A DNA stretch of 60,000 bases from Phoronis australis (Eukaryota > Phoronida > Phoronidae): assembly GCA_002633005.1 (NCBI GenBank), contig NMRA01000002.1, positions 334,876-394,875 on the forward strand, read 5' to 3'. Under the pieces are notes generated by a model, which saw nothing but the letters and a program-made list of their open reading frames with translations, made no database searches and was not told the DNA's origin. Numbering within the stretch: the stretch's first letter is position 1; each line of letters begins with the position of its first letter. Below, piece by piece: positions 50,601 to 60,000 of the stretch. A program made the position numbers and the translations under genes.

Positions 50601-53600
50601 CGATTATAGAGAGATGACACTTCCTCATGAGTGCAGCTTGGTTTGAAGTCTGACGTAAAGTTTTTTAGTTGGATTATGATGCGAGTGGAAACAAATGAGA
50701 TCATACAATCCATTTGTTGACATATAAGTTGCATTGCCTCGTTCAACTTTTGTGTGGATACACTAGTGAACATAGCCTTGTTTAATGTGCCCAGGAGATG
50801 GGTGCTGTTATCAAACATTTAAGTGAATGGGAGGTATAATATGGTAAAAAATCGTCAGTTTGGAACACCATATGGCAGACAGGTGAAATTTCTTTTTTGT
50901 CAAATTTCGCAGCAAAATAATTTTTCAGGTAAATTTATTTGCTTTTAGCATAGTTTGTGTGGCATAGCTATTACAAATGTTTTACCAAAGAGCTCTTTCA
51001 ACAATGTGTAAGCCTCTGAAAAATAGAAATATGGCAGATTTAGCGATTATTTTTGTCTCAAATTGAAGATTTTTTATCGTAAGTGTTCATAACCTCTAGC
51101 GAATAATCAAAAATAGAAACCATGGCTGAGGTAGTGTGTATATTACTATTTGGGGGTTGTGTGGATCATTTCACAACCTACTTGCTCAAAATGTATGTGT
51201 ATAAATGTAGTTATAAAGTCATGTTGGGCTAACATATGCTATGTATTTATTTTCGCAATATTTGTATATTCTAAAGTGCAAGTTGGCTTTGATGTCTGAC
51301 ATAGGCTTCACAGTTTTGAACAGTTGTTTCGTGCTTCATGGAAGTCATTAAGATTGTTATTATTTCCGTTTTCAGCCTGTTGATCAGTAAATTTGCTGCC
51401 AAAATTCACTGTGCTCAGTTTGATCTCAGTCTTGAGTGAATTAGTTTCAGTTATGGAGTACTGTATCAAAAAGTCAGCGCATTTAGATAAATATCTATAA
51501 AACTATAGAAATTAACTCTGTAAACGAATTTATTTTCTAAAAGTGGAAAGCCTTTAGAACTTGATTTTCGGACTTTGTACCAGAATGTAACCACCATGTT
51601 TTTTAGTACAGTTTTCTAAACAAATAAAGGAACATTCATAGCAAAACAACAGCATCAACATCATGGTCAAATTTCATCTCGTATAATTGTTCAAGATGAA
51701 ATCTTTAAAATCCTGTTACGGTTTTCTAAAATATAATTTCATTTTCGTTTTGTGCAACATTTGAGTTCTTTTGTAAAAATGACAAGTCTTATTTTTGAAA
51801 CCACTCAATACATGCAAAAATGGAAATTTCCAAAGCAGTTCCTAAGGAGTGCATAAGGAATAGTGTGTGAACATTTTGCATGAACCTGATCTCACATTTC
51901 TGAGGTAGAATTCTTTGAAGTTATCCACTTTTGGACTGAGTATCTTGATGTTATTCTAGGGTTCTACATAATCTTATCGTGTACTCGGCCTTTACACAAT
52001 TTTGAAGACTTCTCAAAGCAATATCCGCAACATGTTTTTATCTGCTGAAAGTTTAACGATTGTATCAGTTGTTCAATTTACGTTCTTGGTTATTTTCAGG
52101 AGAGTTAGTAAGCATGTGAAGACTTATTGTACAAGTGACATTGTTTTTTTTTGTAAATAACAACATTTTGAAATTACACACATGTTAGTTGTAAATAATG
52201 TGGTATTTTTTTTCAAATATAGTTTAACAAAGAATATCAAAGTATGTGAATGTTCATGTTAACGTTGAAGTTTTAAATTTAAAGTGTGTTGGTTGAGTTT
52301 TTGATGCCACGGGTTTTTTGGTTAGGGCATGGCCTAGGTACATGTATAGGCCCTTGTTTTTAGAAGTTGAGATACCAGTGCTTAAGGATGTATTTGTTAA
52401 CCATTTGTTGTGAATGTGTTCTTGAGAATTGAAAAAAACAGAATCCTATGTTTGTTTGAACACCAGTTTAATGTACAGTCACATAGATTTTTTGGTTTCA
52501 TGATGTAATCGCTGTTTCTCTGAGCAGGTAATGACTGAAGTCATTGTAGTGCTCTAATGAAAACTTATTTTGATGATAAGAAAGTATATATTTTAGAGTT
52601 GAGTGAGGCCACACTCATGGAGTCTTAGCATCTGGTCCCACACTGTCCTTTAACGTGCTTCTATGCCACCTATTGGAAAGAAAACGGTACTTCCTTTTCT
52701 TGCCTGAGGTGGAAGCATGAGACATAGATTTCATGTCACCATATTTGCCATTGGTGCAAAAAGGTTCTCGTTTAGTTCACAAACAGCATTTGGTACACGT
52801 TTTTCTTGATGATCGGTAAACCATAAAAATTTTGAGGCCTGATCTAAAAGCAAATATTACCGGTATATGTTCAGTTTCTTTGTTTTCAATCATGTTAGAA
52901 GTTATCCATAAGAAGGTTTTAAATTGCGTTAATACATTGTTTTTAGTTTTGCTTAGCTCACTACGAGTCATTTGTTGTTGAGTTGTTGAATTGCGTACGA
53001 TGCTAAAGTCTCGTGTGTGTGGAACGTTGTTGATTGTCAAGCCTTCTGTGAGTTGCATATGATTTTGAAGTCTTGTTTGTGAGACACTTTGCTACTTGTC
53101 ATGCCTTTTGTTAGTTGCATATGAAGTTGAAGTTGTATTTGTCGTATTTGAGACTGAATGCTAGTTCACTCTTGAAATTTAGAAAATCAGGATGGCTTTA
53201 TAGTTTGCCTCCTTTGTATACATTTCATTTTGTGCCTTAAGGTTGTTAATGTAAATTACGAGTGCATGATTGTATAAATTTAAACCTGTGTTGTTAAAAA
53301 CTGTTATACTTTGGGCAGTCAGGACATATCACCAGGAATTCCAAGTTTCTGTTCTCTTGAGTGTGTCTTGGTAACAAAATAAACAATAGTGAACTGCACA
53401 CAAGTTATGTGCTTTATTTTCTCTCACTTTATGACGCAACCGTTCATGAGGGACTAACTTCGCAGTTGATGTCCATAGTGAAGTGATTAGGATCTATGCA
53501 AGAATCTCAGTGAATGTCTTTTGTGAATGACAAGCCAATACAGACTTGTGATAACTGTCGATTGATAAGACTGCCTGAGCGTTAGCAATGTCAAAATCCA

Positions 53601-56407
53601 CCTCCAGTGTTATTAGTAATAAAATTCAGCTCATGTCCACTTTTGAATGAGAAAAATATTTTTTGTTTACAAGAAATGTAAGCTTCGACTTGTCGATATT
53701 CTTCCATGGTCATAGGAAGTGTGATTTGTCTGGCTCACATAATTACAATCTACGTGAAGACAGGAACTAGAGTGTGGTTTCTCATAAATAAATCAGTCTT
53801 CGTCTTATTGGTTAGGCAACTTCAAGATTCTAAAATTATTTTGTTTATGGCATAGTGCAAGAGATTTGTTTGAGGCGGAGTGTATATTGCCCTATTTCAT
53901 AACCCCAAGTTACGTAGTGCAGTGAGAAATCAGAGGAACACAAAACAAAGTCTCTCGTGGTGAGTTGTCAAGGTTACGATTTTTTAAATTCTCATGGCAA
54001 GTGGTAAAATGTTCCATTCAGGGTGTTTGTGCGTGTGTTTGTGTCACTTTAGTTTTACATGCTTATGGTACTCGTCATTTCATTTTTTGATTTTGTTGGT
54101 TTGTTAATAAAGGGTATTTCTACCAATAAAATTAGCTGTGACAGTTTGAACGGAATCTGTAAAACAACGCTCATTCTCGACCACAGTTAATCAGTTGAAA
54201 TTGATTTTATGACAAGTACGCAATTGAGATCATTTAAAGTGTCTGAGTTGAGTAATGCCTTGAATGAAAATGAATAGTGTTAGATTGTGATATTTGAAGC
54301 AACAGTTATGCACAGCTTAATGAAAATTTTATGGAAGTAGACAGATTGTTTAAAGGATAATGTCATGAACTTGCATAACCTTCACCTTTTCACACACTAG
54401 TTAATGCTTAACTCATCAAGGTAGCTGACTACCTGCGTTACCAAGGGTCACATTCTTTCAAATTTCTTTCTAAAATAATAAATAAGATTTAACTGATGAA
54501 ACACGTACTTTTAGCATCTTTGATGAGCACAGAAACATTATGCCTGAATAAAGTTCGGACATTTGTAGTCGCGCAACAATGCTTTTTTTTGTAAAAATAC
54601 TGTTTGAATCTTGTCTTTATAAAGATCATCTGCTCCAACGTGTATGAGACTACTTGCACTTTTTTCTTTAGTAATGGTCACCTTAAGTGCCAGGTACAAA
54701 AATTTTTGCCTAAATCTTGGCACTTTGGCCATTGCAAAAATTTTCACTGCTAGAGTTTATAGTAATCTTACAAATCATGTTTATAAATAAAACAAATATT
54801 CTGACATTACTTCATTGCATATGTTTCTTTGCTCATCATAGATTTTAAAAATATATGGTTTCATGGGTTTTAACTTAATGTTTTAGACAATATTTAAAGA
54901 AACACTACCCCTGATAATGAAACTAGTTACTTCTTAAAGTTATTTTAAGACAATTGGTTAATGAACCCAAGTGCCTAGAGAATTTATTGAATATTTGGAG
55001 TTTGAAGGTTATCTTAATATCCCCCTAGTACTGTAAATAACCCATCCTGTTGCCTGCCATCAGTCCCCTTTTCAATCTCAGATGAAATTCAATCCATTTT
55101 TATGGAATGATTTGAATCTTATTCTTAAGGAATAAAAGATCTGTTTCAAGTTTCATATGCTTATTAACTTTGGCTCTGATTATGAGGTTTATAGTTAATA
55201 TACCCAGCATTTACTCACTGGGTAATTCATTTCTTCATAGAAAAGTGAGATGAATTAGACCTAGTATGTTTATGATAAATAAACAACTGTACCATTTAAG
55301 AAAAAACTGTACAGCCATCTTTATTCAACAAGGTTTTCATAATTACTTTTATTGTATAACCGTGCTCAACCTTTCTCACTTTCATATTTTATGACTGCAT
55401 CATCTTCCATTTTTTATGTGTTCGTGAGCACCATCTGGTGGATAAGTATAACTGCTTAAAATGTGTATTTATTTTTCTCAGAATCCATGTTGCAGACCTT
55501 GACTGAGTGTTTGTCCTACTTCTTTTTTGCAGTTTCAACATTCCAATAGTATCCATAACAACCGTGGCAAGGTACCTCATGGTGTGATGTTGCAGCCCTT
55601 GACTGTACCTCCTGTTGCCGGTAGCAACCACCCTAGAGACTTGCCACCTTTGACGCATAGGACATCCCATGAAAGTGCTGGCACGGGAGACTTTAATGAA
55701 GGTTTGTTTGCTTATTTATTGTCAAAAGTTACTGCAGCATCTTTCTTAGTTTTATAAAAAGTGACTAATTAAGACTTTTAAGTTAGAAATTCGGTCTTGC
55801 ACTCCACACAGCTGTTTCTGTAAATTATTTAAAGCTCAGTTTAGCTAAAATTCAAAGTCTCTGAGCATATATATATGACTTCTAGTTACTGAACTGATTT
55901 TTAGTATTTTTATTATTTCTTAAGTTGTGATGTGCTAATGATTATGTGACTGAACTTTATTCAGAAATTTTGAAGTTGGAATGTAAGACGGAATTTCAGT
56001 CTCGCATTGTAAGGGTTCATTTGCAAAAAGACTAACTTTCACAGCTTTGATTCGTGTTATGGTAATTATGGCCACTGAGTGACCAGTTTGAATGTATTTT
56101 GAACTTCATTTTTTGTTCTATGACTGAAGTATACTTGTACTGTGTGACACTGTTTGTTGTAATTTTAGATAGTGGCATATATCAGGCAATAGATGGCACT
56201 AATGCTGATGATGAAAATGGTGACGTTCGTAAAAAACGAAGAAGAAAGAAAAAAAGAGATAGTAAAGCCGAATCTTCACTACACGAGAATCTAGCCTTTG
56301 AGAATAACGAGGGAATTAGCTCTTCCAATGAGTTGACTGCAGACATACACTTGCCACAAGATGGCACTGGAAACAGTTCCCATGGTTCTATGTCGACTGA
56401 ATTATGA
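20586..56407 (+). CDS. Unrecognised single-pass type I membrane protein (10 exons)
   Basis: Exons: 20586-20688, 22322-22377, 40153-40200, 40368-40477, 41699-41826, 43933-44125, 46344-46508, 47300-47450, 55533-55701, 56169-56407. Total 1362 nt (453 residues plus stop), with every junction in phase. Residues 1 to about 30 form a signal peptide (hydrophobic FIRTACTLLMFSLLC). The ectodomain (about 30-188) holds four cysteines between about 59 and 99 (one in DAYSCLAN, three in ECQKYC and ASCGLEV). It has an alternating strand-helix pattern (EIQFYQVTVQQ; NTFKTILAEE; NLKLKFYISHLGG) that recalls SEA-like juxtamembrane modules. A helix at 189-210 spans the membrane, followed by KKRARQR. The 240-residue tail is polar, with VPPV and LPPL, one IYQAI near 378-382 and a basic run RKKRRRKKKR at 395-404. 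No kinase, phosphatase or other enzyme domain is visible. An adhesion or receptor role is inference only. Confidence 0.85.
20689..22321 (+). other. Membrane-protein intron 1
   Basis: Contains hairpin element family A at 21612-21992. Otherwise AT-rich with no exon seen. Confidence 0.7.
21612..21992. mobile_element. Hairpin MITE family A, copy 2
   Basis: Outer arms GGCTAAAAATGAAAAT and its near complement ending ATTTTTAGCC. Inner arms are AGGATTCTATGTCCATTACC and the inverted relative near 21905-21935. Centre GGGTCAACGAACCCTGAAAT. Same organisation as the copy at 17051. Confidence 0.75.
22322..22377 (+). CDS. Membrane-protein exon 2
   Basis: Acceptor TTTTTTTCAG, donor GTAGGC. Phase 1 in, 0 out. 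Encodes ADKLQNAVEIQFYQVTVQQ, the start of the ectodomain. Confidence 0.8.
25376..25536. mobile_element. Short inverted-repeat element with GTTAACCGCCC motifs
   Basis: Termini ACCGTAATCGTTAGGGTTAA and its near complement (ending GAATGATTATGGT) form about 26-bp inverted repeats. Inside is a two-copy tandem of about 55 bp, each with a TTAACCGCCC motif at both ends. About 160 bp in all, no coding. Confidence 0.75.
26117..26626. mobile_element. Possible inverted-repeat element
   Basis: Ends ACTTTCCCATTAGAGG (left) and CCCCTAGTGGGAAAGC (right) are inverted relatives. Many GCGAAGCTTCG and GTGGGAAAGGT motifs recur inside, in both orientations. Non-coding. Boundaries approximate. Confidence 0.55.
27579..27711 (+). 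repeat. 34-bp minisatellite, four copies
   Basis: Unit TATAGTCACTTACAAGGGTC plus CTGCCGAAGGCGGC, starting at 27579, 27613, 27647 and 27681, with only single-base differences. Confidence 0.92.
30300..30970 (+). pseudogene. Coding-like remnants in intron 2
   Basis: Two plus-strand stretches look protein-like by composition. Near 30341-30543 the frame reads CDNRWLPCEVDVPV and GEVLAIFDGVDKN, has a TAA at 30464, then HWSFYSSRGNCTGKG. At 30788-30970 it reads FTQLCIWDLAVGY, a TGA at 30851, then PAWNQNRYRDNKHTDNCVVG. The Trp/Asn/Cys spacing of the last piece is faintly like a C-type lectin end. Both may be decayed exons or chance. Confidence 0.25.
33433..33493 (+). repeat. 20-bp tandem repeat, three copies
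   Basis: CCAGTTGAGAGTTTTTGTCT repeated three times without change at 33433, 33453 and 33473. Confidence 0.9.
34496..34580 (+). repeat. Polypyrimidine tract
   Basis: About 85 bases of nearly pure C and T (for example CCCTCCCTTCC and CCCCCCTCCCTCCCCC). Low-complexity; the frames reading through it on both strands are artefacts of this composition. Confidence 0.85.
40153..40200 (+). CDS. Membrane-protein exon 3 (48-nt microexon)
   Basis: Acceptor TTTTTTTCAG, donor GTATGA. Exactly 16 codons, VSDAYSCLANKITKHQ, phase 0-0, so it can be skipped without frame change. It lies only 167 bp before exon 4 and adds a cysteine to the ectodomain. Confidence 0.65.
40368..40477 (+). CDS. Membrane-protein exon 4
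   Basis: Acceptor TGTTTTGCAG, donor GTGAGT. Phase 0 in, 2 out. Encodes WNEKSASNTFKTILAEECQK followed by a YCN...SCGLEV segment with the remaining ectodomain cysteines. Confidence 0.88.
40478..41698 (+). other. Membrane-protein intron 4
   Basis: Holds the dispersed hairpin repeat at 40591-40654. No exon seen. Confidence 0.7.
40591..40654. repeat. Dispersed hairpin repeat, copy 1
   Basis: GCAGGTGGTCTGATG, a hairpin closing with CATCAGAC, then GTGCGCAGGCCTCATG and GGGCCCATTG. A second copy lies at 59876-59937. An A-rich run precedes both. Confidence 0.75.
41699..41826 (+). CDS. Membrane-protein exon 5
   Basis: Acceptor CTATTTCAG, donor GTTGGT. Phase 2 in, 1 out. Encodes TISKDNVVFIDEYPKD and NLKLKFYISHLGGTAVVKKS, strand-like segments without cysteine. 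Confidence 0.88.
41827..43932 (+). other. Membrane-protein intron 5
   Basis: Carries a CTCF-like motif at 41833-41847, six bases after the donor, and hairpin element A at about 42808-43115. Otherwise nothing noted. Confidence 0.7.
42808..43115. mobile_element. Hairpin MITE family A, copy 3 (shortened)
   Basis: Left half GGCTAAAAATGCAAATTG and AGGATTCTGTTTCCGCTACC is intact. The right inner arm is reduced to GGTAATAGAATCCTGCCACG, so part of the arm is deleted relative to the other copies. Confidence 0.65.
43933..44125 (+). CDS. Membrane-protein exon 6 (transmembrane helix)
   Basis: Acceptor GCATTTTAG, donor GTGAGT. Phase 1 in, 2 out. Encodes the last ectodomain stretch (ALFVPEIIVGARSSV; TGYSIEDVDG), then the membrane helix with ACAVLLIIVISLVAYL and the stop-transfer KYR. 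Confidence 0.92.
44126..46343 (+). other. Membrane-protein intron 6
   Basis: AT-rich; several short frames on both strands without family resemblance. Nothing else seen. Intron 7 (46509-47299) carries a GC-richer patch at 46960-47180 that may be an element remnant. Confidence 0.65.
46344..46508 (+). CDS. Membrane-protein exon 7 (basic juxtamembrane tail)
   Basis: Acceptor CTTCACTAAG, donor GTAGAT. Phase 2-2. Encodes SHQSKKRARQRLIQQQR, MKTSPKVRNGK and CANYNEEDGKAKCP. Very basic near the membrane, as for type I topology. Confidence 0.85.
47300..47450 (+). CDS. Membrane-protein exon 8
   Basis: Acceptor CGTTTTTCAG, donor GTAACT. Phase 2 in, 0 out. Ser/Thr/Glu-rich tail (SSSTTQLITETTAS; KSDEITEESK), probably disordered. 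Confidence 0.82.
47451..55532 (+). other. Membrane-protein intron 8 (about 8 kb)
   Basis: Mostly plain AT-rich DNA. CTCF-like or related motifs occur at 48051-48065, 50261-50276, 52662-52676 and 55426-55441. A 21-bp duplication (CATCCTCACTGGCACT) lies near 48990-49030. Confidence 0.65.
55533..55701 (+). CDS. Membrane-protein exon 9
   Basis: Acceptor TTTTTTGCAG, donor GTTTGT. Phase 0 in, 1 out. Encodes FQHSNSIHNNRGK, MLQPLTVPPVAG and RDLPPLTHRTSHES. His/Pro-rich, with short PP motifs that could bind SH3 or WW domains. Confidence 0.85.
56169..56407 (+). CDS. Membrane-protein terminal exon 10
   Basis: Acceptor GTAATTTTAG, stop TGA at 56405-56407. Encodes DSGIYQAIDG, the basic run RKKRRRKKKR, ENLAFENNEG and a Ser-rich end SSHGSMSTEL. 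The basic run could act as a nuclear-localisation or lipid-binding segment. Confidence 0.88.
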
Positions 56408-57000
56408 TTTACTGAGCATTTGTCTGGAAATTGGTTTAAAGATACTACAGTTGATAATTACCTACTCGGGATTTTTATATTCAAAAGTATGCCAGTTCAT
56501 ATTTTTGTTGAAAATTTTTACATGTTAATGAATTAGCATATATGTAAATCATCAACTCACTTGGGTTTGTCCTAATTTGCACAAACGGCGTTCAGCAGAA
56601 ACTCAAAATGAATGTTCATTTCGTTTGTTCTTTGGTAACATAGGCAAAATTTACAAAATGAAATGCCACTTGTTTGCAGCTGTGTCCTTAAATGAAGAAG
56701 TTTTGCAATTTATATTTATTATTATATTAGTGCCACCATTTTATATTTTATATTTTATATTTAGCAAATTCGGTGCCAGAGAAGTATAACTCTAGATGAA
56801 ATTGTTTGATTGATATGGTAATGGAATATTGATTAATTATTTGAGAATTGGAGTAGAGCTCAATATATCAGTTTGCTGTGATCTTAATTTATTTTATATA
56901 GAGGAGCATACTGTGATTTAAAAATGAATATTTGGAGATCTGCAATGTAGATACGGACTTATGTAGTCATGTTCAATAAAACTCACATATATGGTATCCA
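56408..57000 (+). terminator. 3' UTR and polyadenylation signal of the membrane-protein gene
   Basis: AATAAA at 56975-56980 within GTTCAATAAAACTC is the first good signal after the stop. The preceding DNA is AT-rich with TTTTATATTT repeats around 56736-56764. Confidence 0.5.
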
Positions 57001-59132
57001 ACCGAATGGATAAATTTCATCTGAATGAGGTTAGATTCAACTTATCTGAAGAGCAGAGTGCGTAATCTAGAATGACTATACCGCAGAACTTTGTCTTTTG
57101 TGAAGCGCAAGTATACCTTATGCATGTCTGACTTGTGCGAGTTTTACTGTGTATATTATTTTTTTAACTGCTAGACCTCTGTGCTTTGTCATAAGTAATG
57201 TCTTGATATGCTCTACGAGAAGTCACTGACTTGGCTTAGTATCACTCTTACAACTTTATTGCAACTATTTATGTATTATACACCTTTATATAGTTTCATT
57301 TGTCACTGTCAATCGGACGTTTTCTTTGCACACGAGAGAAATGGCAATATTTTTTTCTTTTCTCTTTTGTAAGTTTGTGCAAGAGTTCCGTAAATTATGG
57401 ATGCAGCGCTATTGAAAATTGTCAAACTCTTTATGATTTTTACTCACTTTTCGGCAACAAAATTTTTCTGTTTAATATCAACCTGTACATAAGCATATTG
57501 TTTCTGAATCTTCTGTAAAAAAACCCTGTAAATTCAGTAATTAAAACATCTACCAATTGGTTTCGAGCCATATGACAGTTATTTTTGTCATTTAGACAAT
57601 ATTGAATTTTCCAATCCATAGTTAGATAATGCGTAAAAAAATATTGATCCATTATTTTGTATTCTATCTTACAGGACAGAAATAAAAGAAAAAAATTGTT
57701 TAATATCAGGACAAATATCAAAACTGTCCAGTTAATGGGAAGACGAAAACTCAGTTTTTAGGCAAGTGAAACAGTTTTGTGACTGTTTCATGACAGGGAA
57801 TAAACAGTAGAAAAGAAGTTGCCTTTTGCACTGGGTATAGAAAGGGGAAATGTGCATCACATTTCTTGTATTTTCACTGCCTTTGAATCCATGAATTTTT
57901 TCAAAAAAATTAAGTTGCACAACTGTAAATGACTTGCTTAACAATTTACTCCATAGCTCAGTTGTTTTGTTTTTTTGGGTGATTTAGAAAACTATGCTTT
58001 CGTGGGTCTGCAAGCGAAGATTAAATATTGCTTGACGAAAAGTGGCTGTGTGAAATGGAGTTGCCGACCGTTACCTTTATGTGCCATCTCCCATTTTTCG
58101 TAGTGTTATGCTACATAGTGGATTGTGTGTTTTCAAATTTATATTCACTCTGTATCAAACCAATAAGTGGGAGCACAACATCACTTGTCTTTCTGGAGTG
58201 TTCGAGTGCGTGCGTGCGCCCGTGCATGTGCCAAGCTTGACACTTTCTTGATGCTGAGACCATTGAGCTTAATTCTGTCATAGCCGCGGGTGGTAGGTTG
58301 AAAACTCAGGCATCAGGCATGAACAATACACCGCACCCCAAGCTGATGGCCATGATCAACAAGATAGTGTGTTATAGATCTGTTTCAGGTTCTAGTCCAA
58401 TTGAATTTTGTAAATTGTTTTTAACTTTGATGTGACATTTGACATGTGTTCCATTCTTAAGTGAACTGGTGCATTGATTTGATACTGATATTGACGTGAC
58501 TCGTTTGACATGATTCGTGACAATTTTGAGCTATTATGTATGAGGTAATTACATCATTACTCCTAATTATACTTGAGACATTGGCATAACTGACAAGATG
58601 AATTACTCAACTGAATGTTTTACACAACTTGTAGGTTAATAAATTCAGTGTTCCCAGCTGTATGATAATGGTTTAATACGGTTATATTTCGCTAAAAAAT
58701 AATTGCCAAAATTGTAACATTTCTTTTTTTTCCAAATAGTGAGTACATTGCTAGAAATGATTAAATTCACAGTTTTTGAGAAATTTGAAAACTTAAAGTA
58801 CACTTGACTCTGTCATATTCTGCACTTAATTGGCAAAGAATTACTAGAATATGCAATTCATATTTTTTGCTTTTGCTGCTTGTCCCTTGATTGGTATTCT
58901 GGTGATTATGTTAAATATTCTGATGACTGTGATCCAGATGTTCTAGTAATGAGGTCAAGAAGGTGATACTCAACTCAATGAATGCTGAGGCGTTTCGAGT
59001 AGTTCTTCTATAAGGTAGTACTTTTACCTAGTCCTTTTCGGTTGGATTTTATGACATTGAATTACGCACCTAATTCCTTTTGATTTTCTGCTGTTTTGCA
59101 CTATAATTCGTGCCAGAAATTGTTACTGTCAG
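57001..59132. other. Intergenic or intronic DNA
   Basis: AT-rich, no gene recognised. A GT-rich, CpG-containing patch at 58190-58235 and GCCGCGGGTGG near 58283 are the only GC-rich points. Open frames here are short and unlike known proteins. Confidence 0.5.
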
Positions 59133-59206
59133 CACCAGATTATCGACAAACTAACAATATAGACAATGTTGCTCCTTCACCGCCAACAAGGGCATTGACC
59201 ATTCTG
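59133..59206 (+). CDS. Isolated exon-like segment
   Basis: TGTCAG acceptor ends at 59132 and GTAAGC donor follows 59206. With one incoming base (phase 1) it reads A, PDYRQTNNIDNVAPSPPTRA, LTIL, open and ending in phase 0. Exon 9 of the upstream gene ends in phase 1 with G, which would restore the Ala codon, so this could be an alternative tail exon, or an exon of an unseen gene continuing to the right. An alternative acceptor at 59116 is also possible. Confidence 0.35.
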
Positions 59207-59875
59207 GTAAGCGATGTTCTTTTTGCACAAGTGGCAGTTTTTTCGTGTCTCGATTCCATTTCTATAACTTCATTTCTTTTCTCATAAACCACTTATTGCT
59301 TACTTGTAATGTGCAAAGAGCATTGCTACACAATTTGTGCCAAACATATGCTACAGTGTCGAAGTACGCGCAGCAAGTGGCGCCTTACATCAGAACTGCA
59401 ATTCGTAAAAAAACAGCATTTAGGAGAAAGTTACTGCAGTTAATGAAAATACTTAATATGCTGAACGTGAGGAAGATTCATTGTTTACCCTAAGCTACAA
59501 CGTAGGGTCCACACAAAGCAGGGTCTTGCCTCTTGCAGCCCCTCCTTGAAATACTTGACAATAAATGTAAATATTTTTCAAATTACCAAGGCTCCCAAAC
59601 CTTTTATAGCTCATGGCCATGAGCAACGGTTGTCTGGCACTGGGTGAAGGGGTGTGAAGCGATCCTTTCTAACATTCATATGAAACTCAGAAATGGAATG
59701 TGTGTGTGCCATGTTTTCTCCAAGCATATAACGTATCTTCTGATAATTTCCTTTCCATAGTTAATGTTTTGAAATTGAAATTAAAATCTTGACTCTGTGC
59801 TTTGTATTCCATTGCAAATAAATTATTTTTAATCTATGAAGCATTTTTTCTGCCATAGATATAAAAAAAATAATT

Positions 59876-59937
59876 GCAGGCGGTCTGATACACGTTGTAC
59901 CAGACGTGTGCAGGCCTCGCATGTGGGCCCATTGCAC
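59876..59937. repeat. Dispersed hairpin repeat, copy 2
   Basis: GCAGGCGGTCTGATACACGT, TACCAGACGTGTGCAGGCCT and GTGGGCCCATTG match the copy at 40591-40654 outside the hairpin loop. The loop differs but keeps pairing of GTCTG with CAGAC. Confidence 0.75.
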
Positions 59938-60000
59938 TGATCACCTGGAAATATTTTTATGCTTTATTAATATATAGATAGTTATTTGTCAGTAACACTT

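Noticed and set aside
1-60000. CRISPR arrays, bacterial operons, tRNA or rRNA genes
   Set aside because: The tandem repeats lack spacer structure, all recognised genes are interrupted and eukaryotic, and I saw no cloverleaf with A/B boxes or rRNA sequence.

Overview
The window is AT-rich animal nuclear DNA. It has interrupted genes with canonical GT-AG splice sites, introns from about 0.1 to 18 kb, many miniature inverted-repeat elements, and no operon-like packing. The protein families (a BMP type I receptor kinase and ECHDC3) and the level of apparent allelic divergence point to a marine invertebrate, possibly an invertebrate deuterostome. I cannot name the species from the sequence. Two single-N gaps (6872 and 13581) are each flanked by near-identical sequence, which looks like unmerged overlapping contigs or haplotypes in a draft assembly.

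Layout. (1) 1-4527, plus strand: the last five coding exons of a BMP type I receptor, covering most of the kinase domain. The 5' part lies outside the window. A long 3' UTR or intergenic stretch follows, with candidate polyadenylation signals at 5135 and 8843. (2) 11024-19330, minus strand: a complete nine-exon ECHDC3 gene for a mitochondrial crotonase-family protein (305 residues in my model). Its exons 6 and 7 are present twice because of the gap at 13581. ECHDC3 converges on BMPR1 and diverges from the next gene. (3) 20586-56407, plus strand: a ten-exon gene for a 453-residue single-pass membrane protein. It has a signal peptide, a short cysteine-containing ectodomain, one transmembrane helix and a basic, low-complexity cytoplasmic tail. 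I do not recognise the family. All nine junction phases agree and the frame stays open to the stop. Its second intron is nearly 18 kb and holds mostly repeats. (4) 56408-60000: 3' UTR, then intergenic DNA with one isolated exon-like segment (59133-59206) whose entry phase would fit as an alternative end of the preceding gene.

The three genes show no obvious shared pathway. ECHDC3 and the membrane-protein gene are head to head, about 1.25 kb apart, and could share regulatory DNA. A CTCF-like motif lies at the ECHDC3 end of that interval. The non-coding DNA contains at least five families of short inverted-repeat or hairpin elements and several minisatellites. A triplicated splice-site cassette sits just before the first BMPR1 exon and could encode frame-preserving 12-nt microexons.

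All exon models come from reading splice sites, phases and remembered family features. No alignment or transcript data were available.
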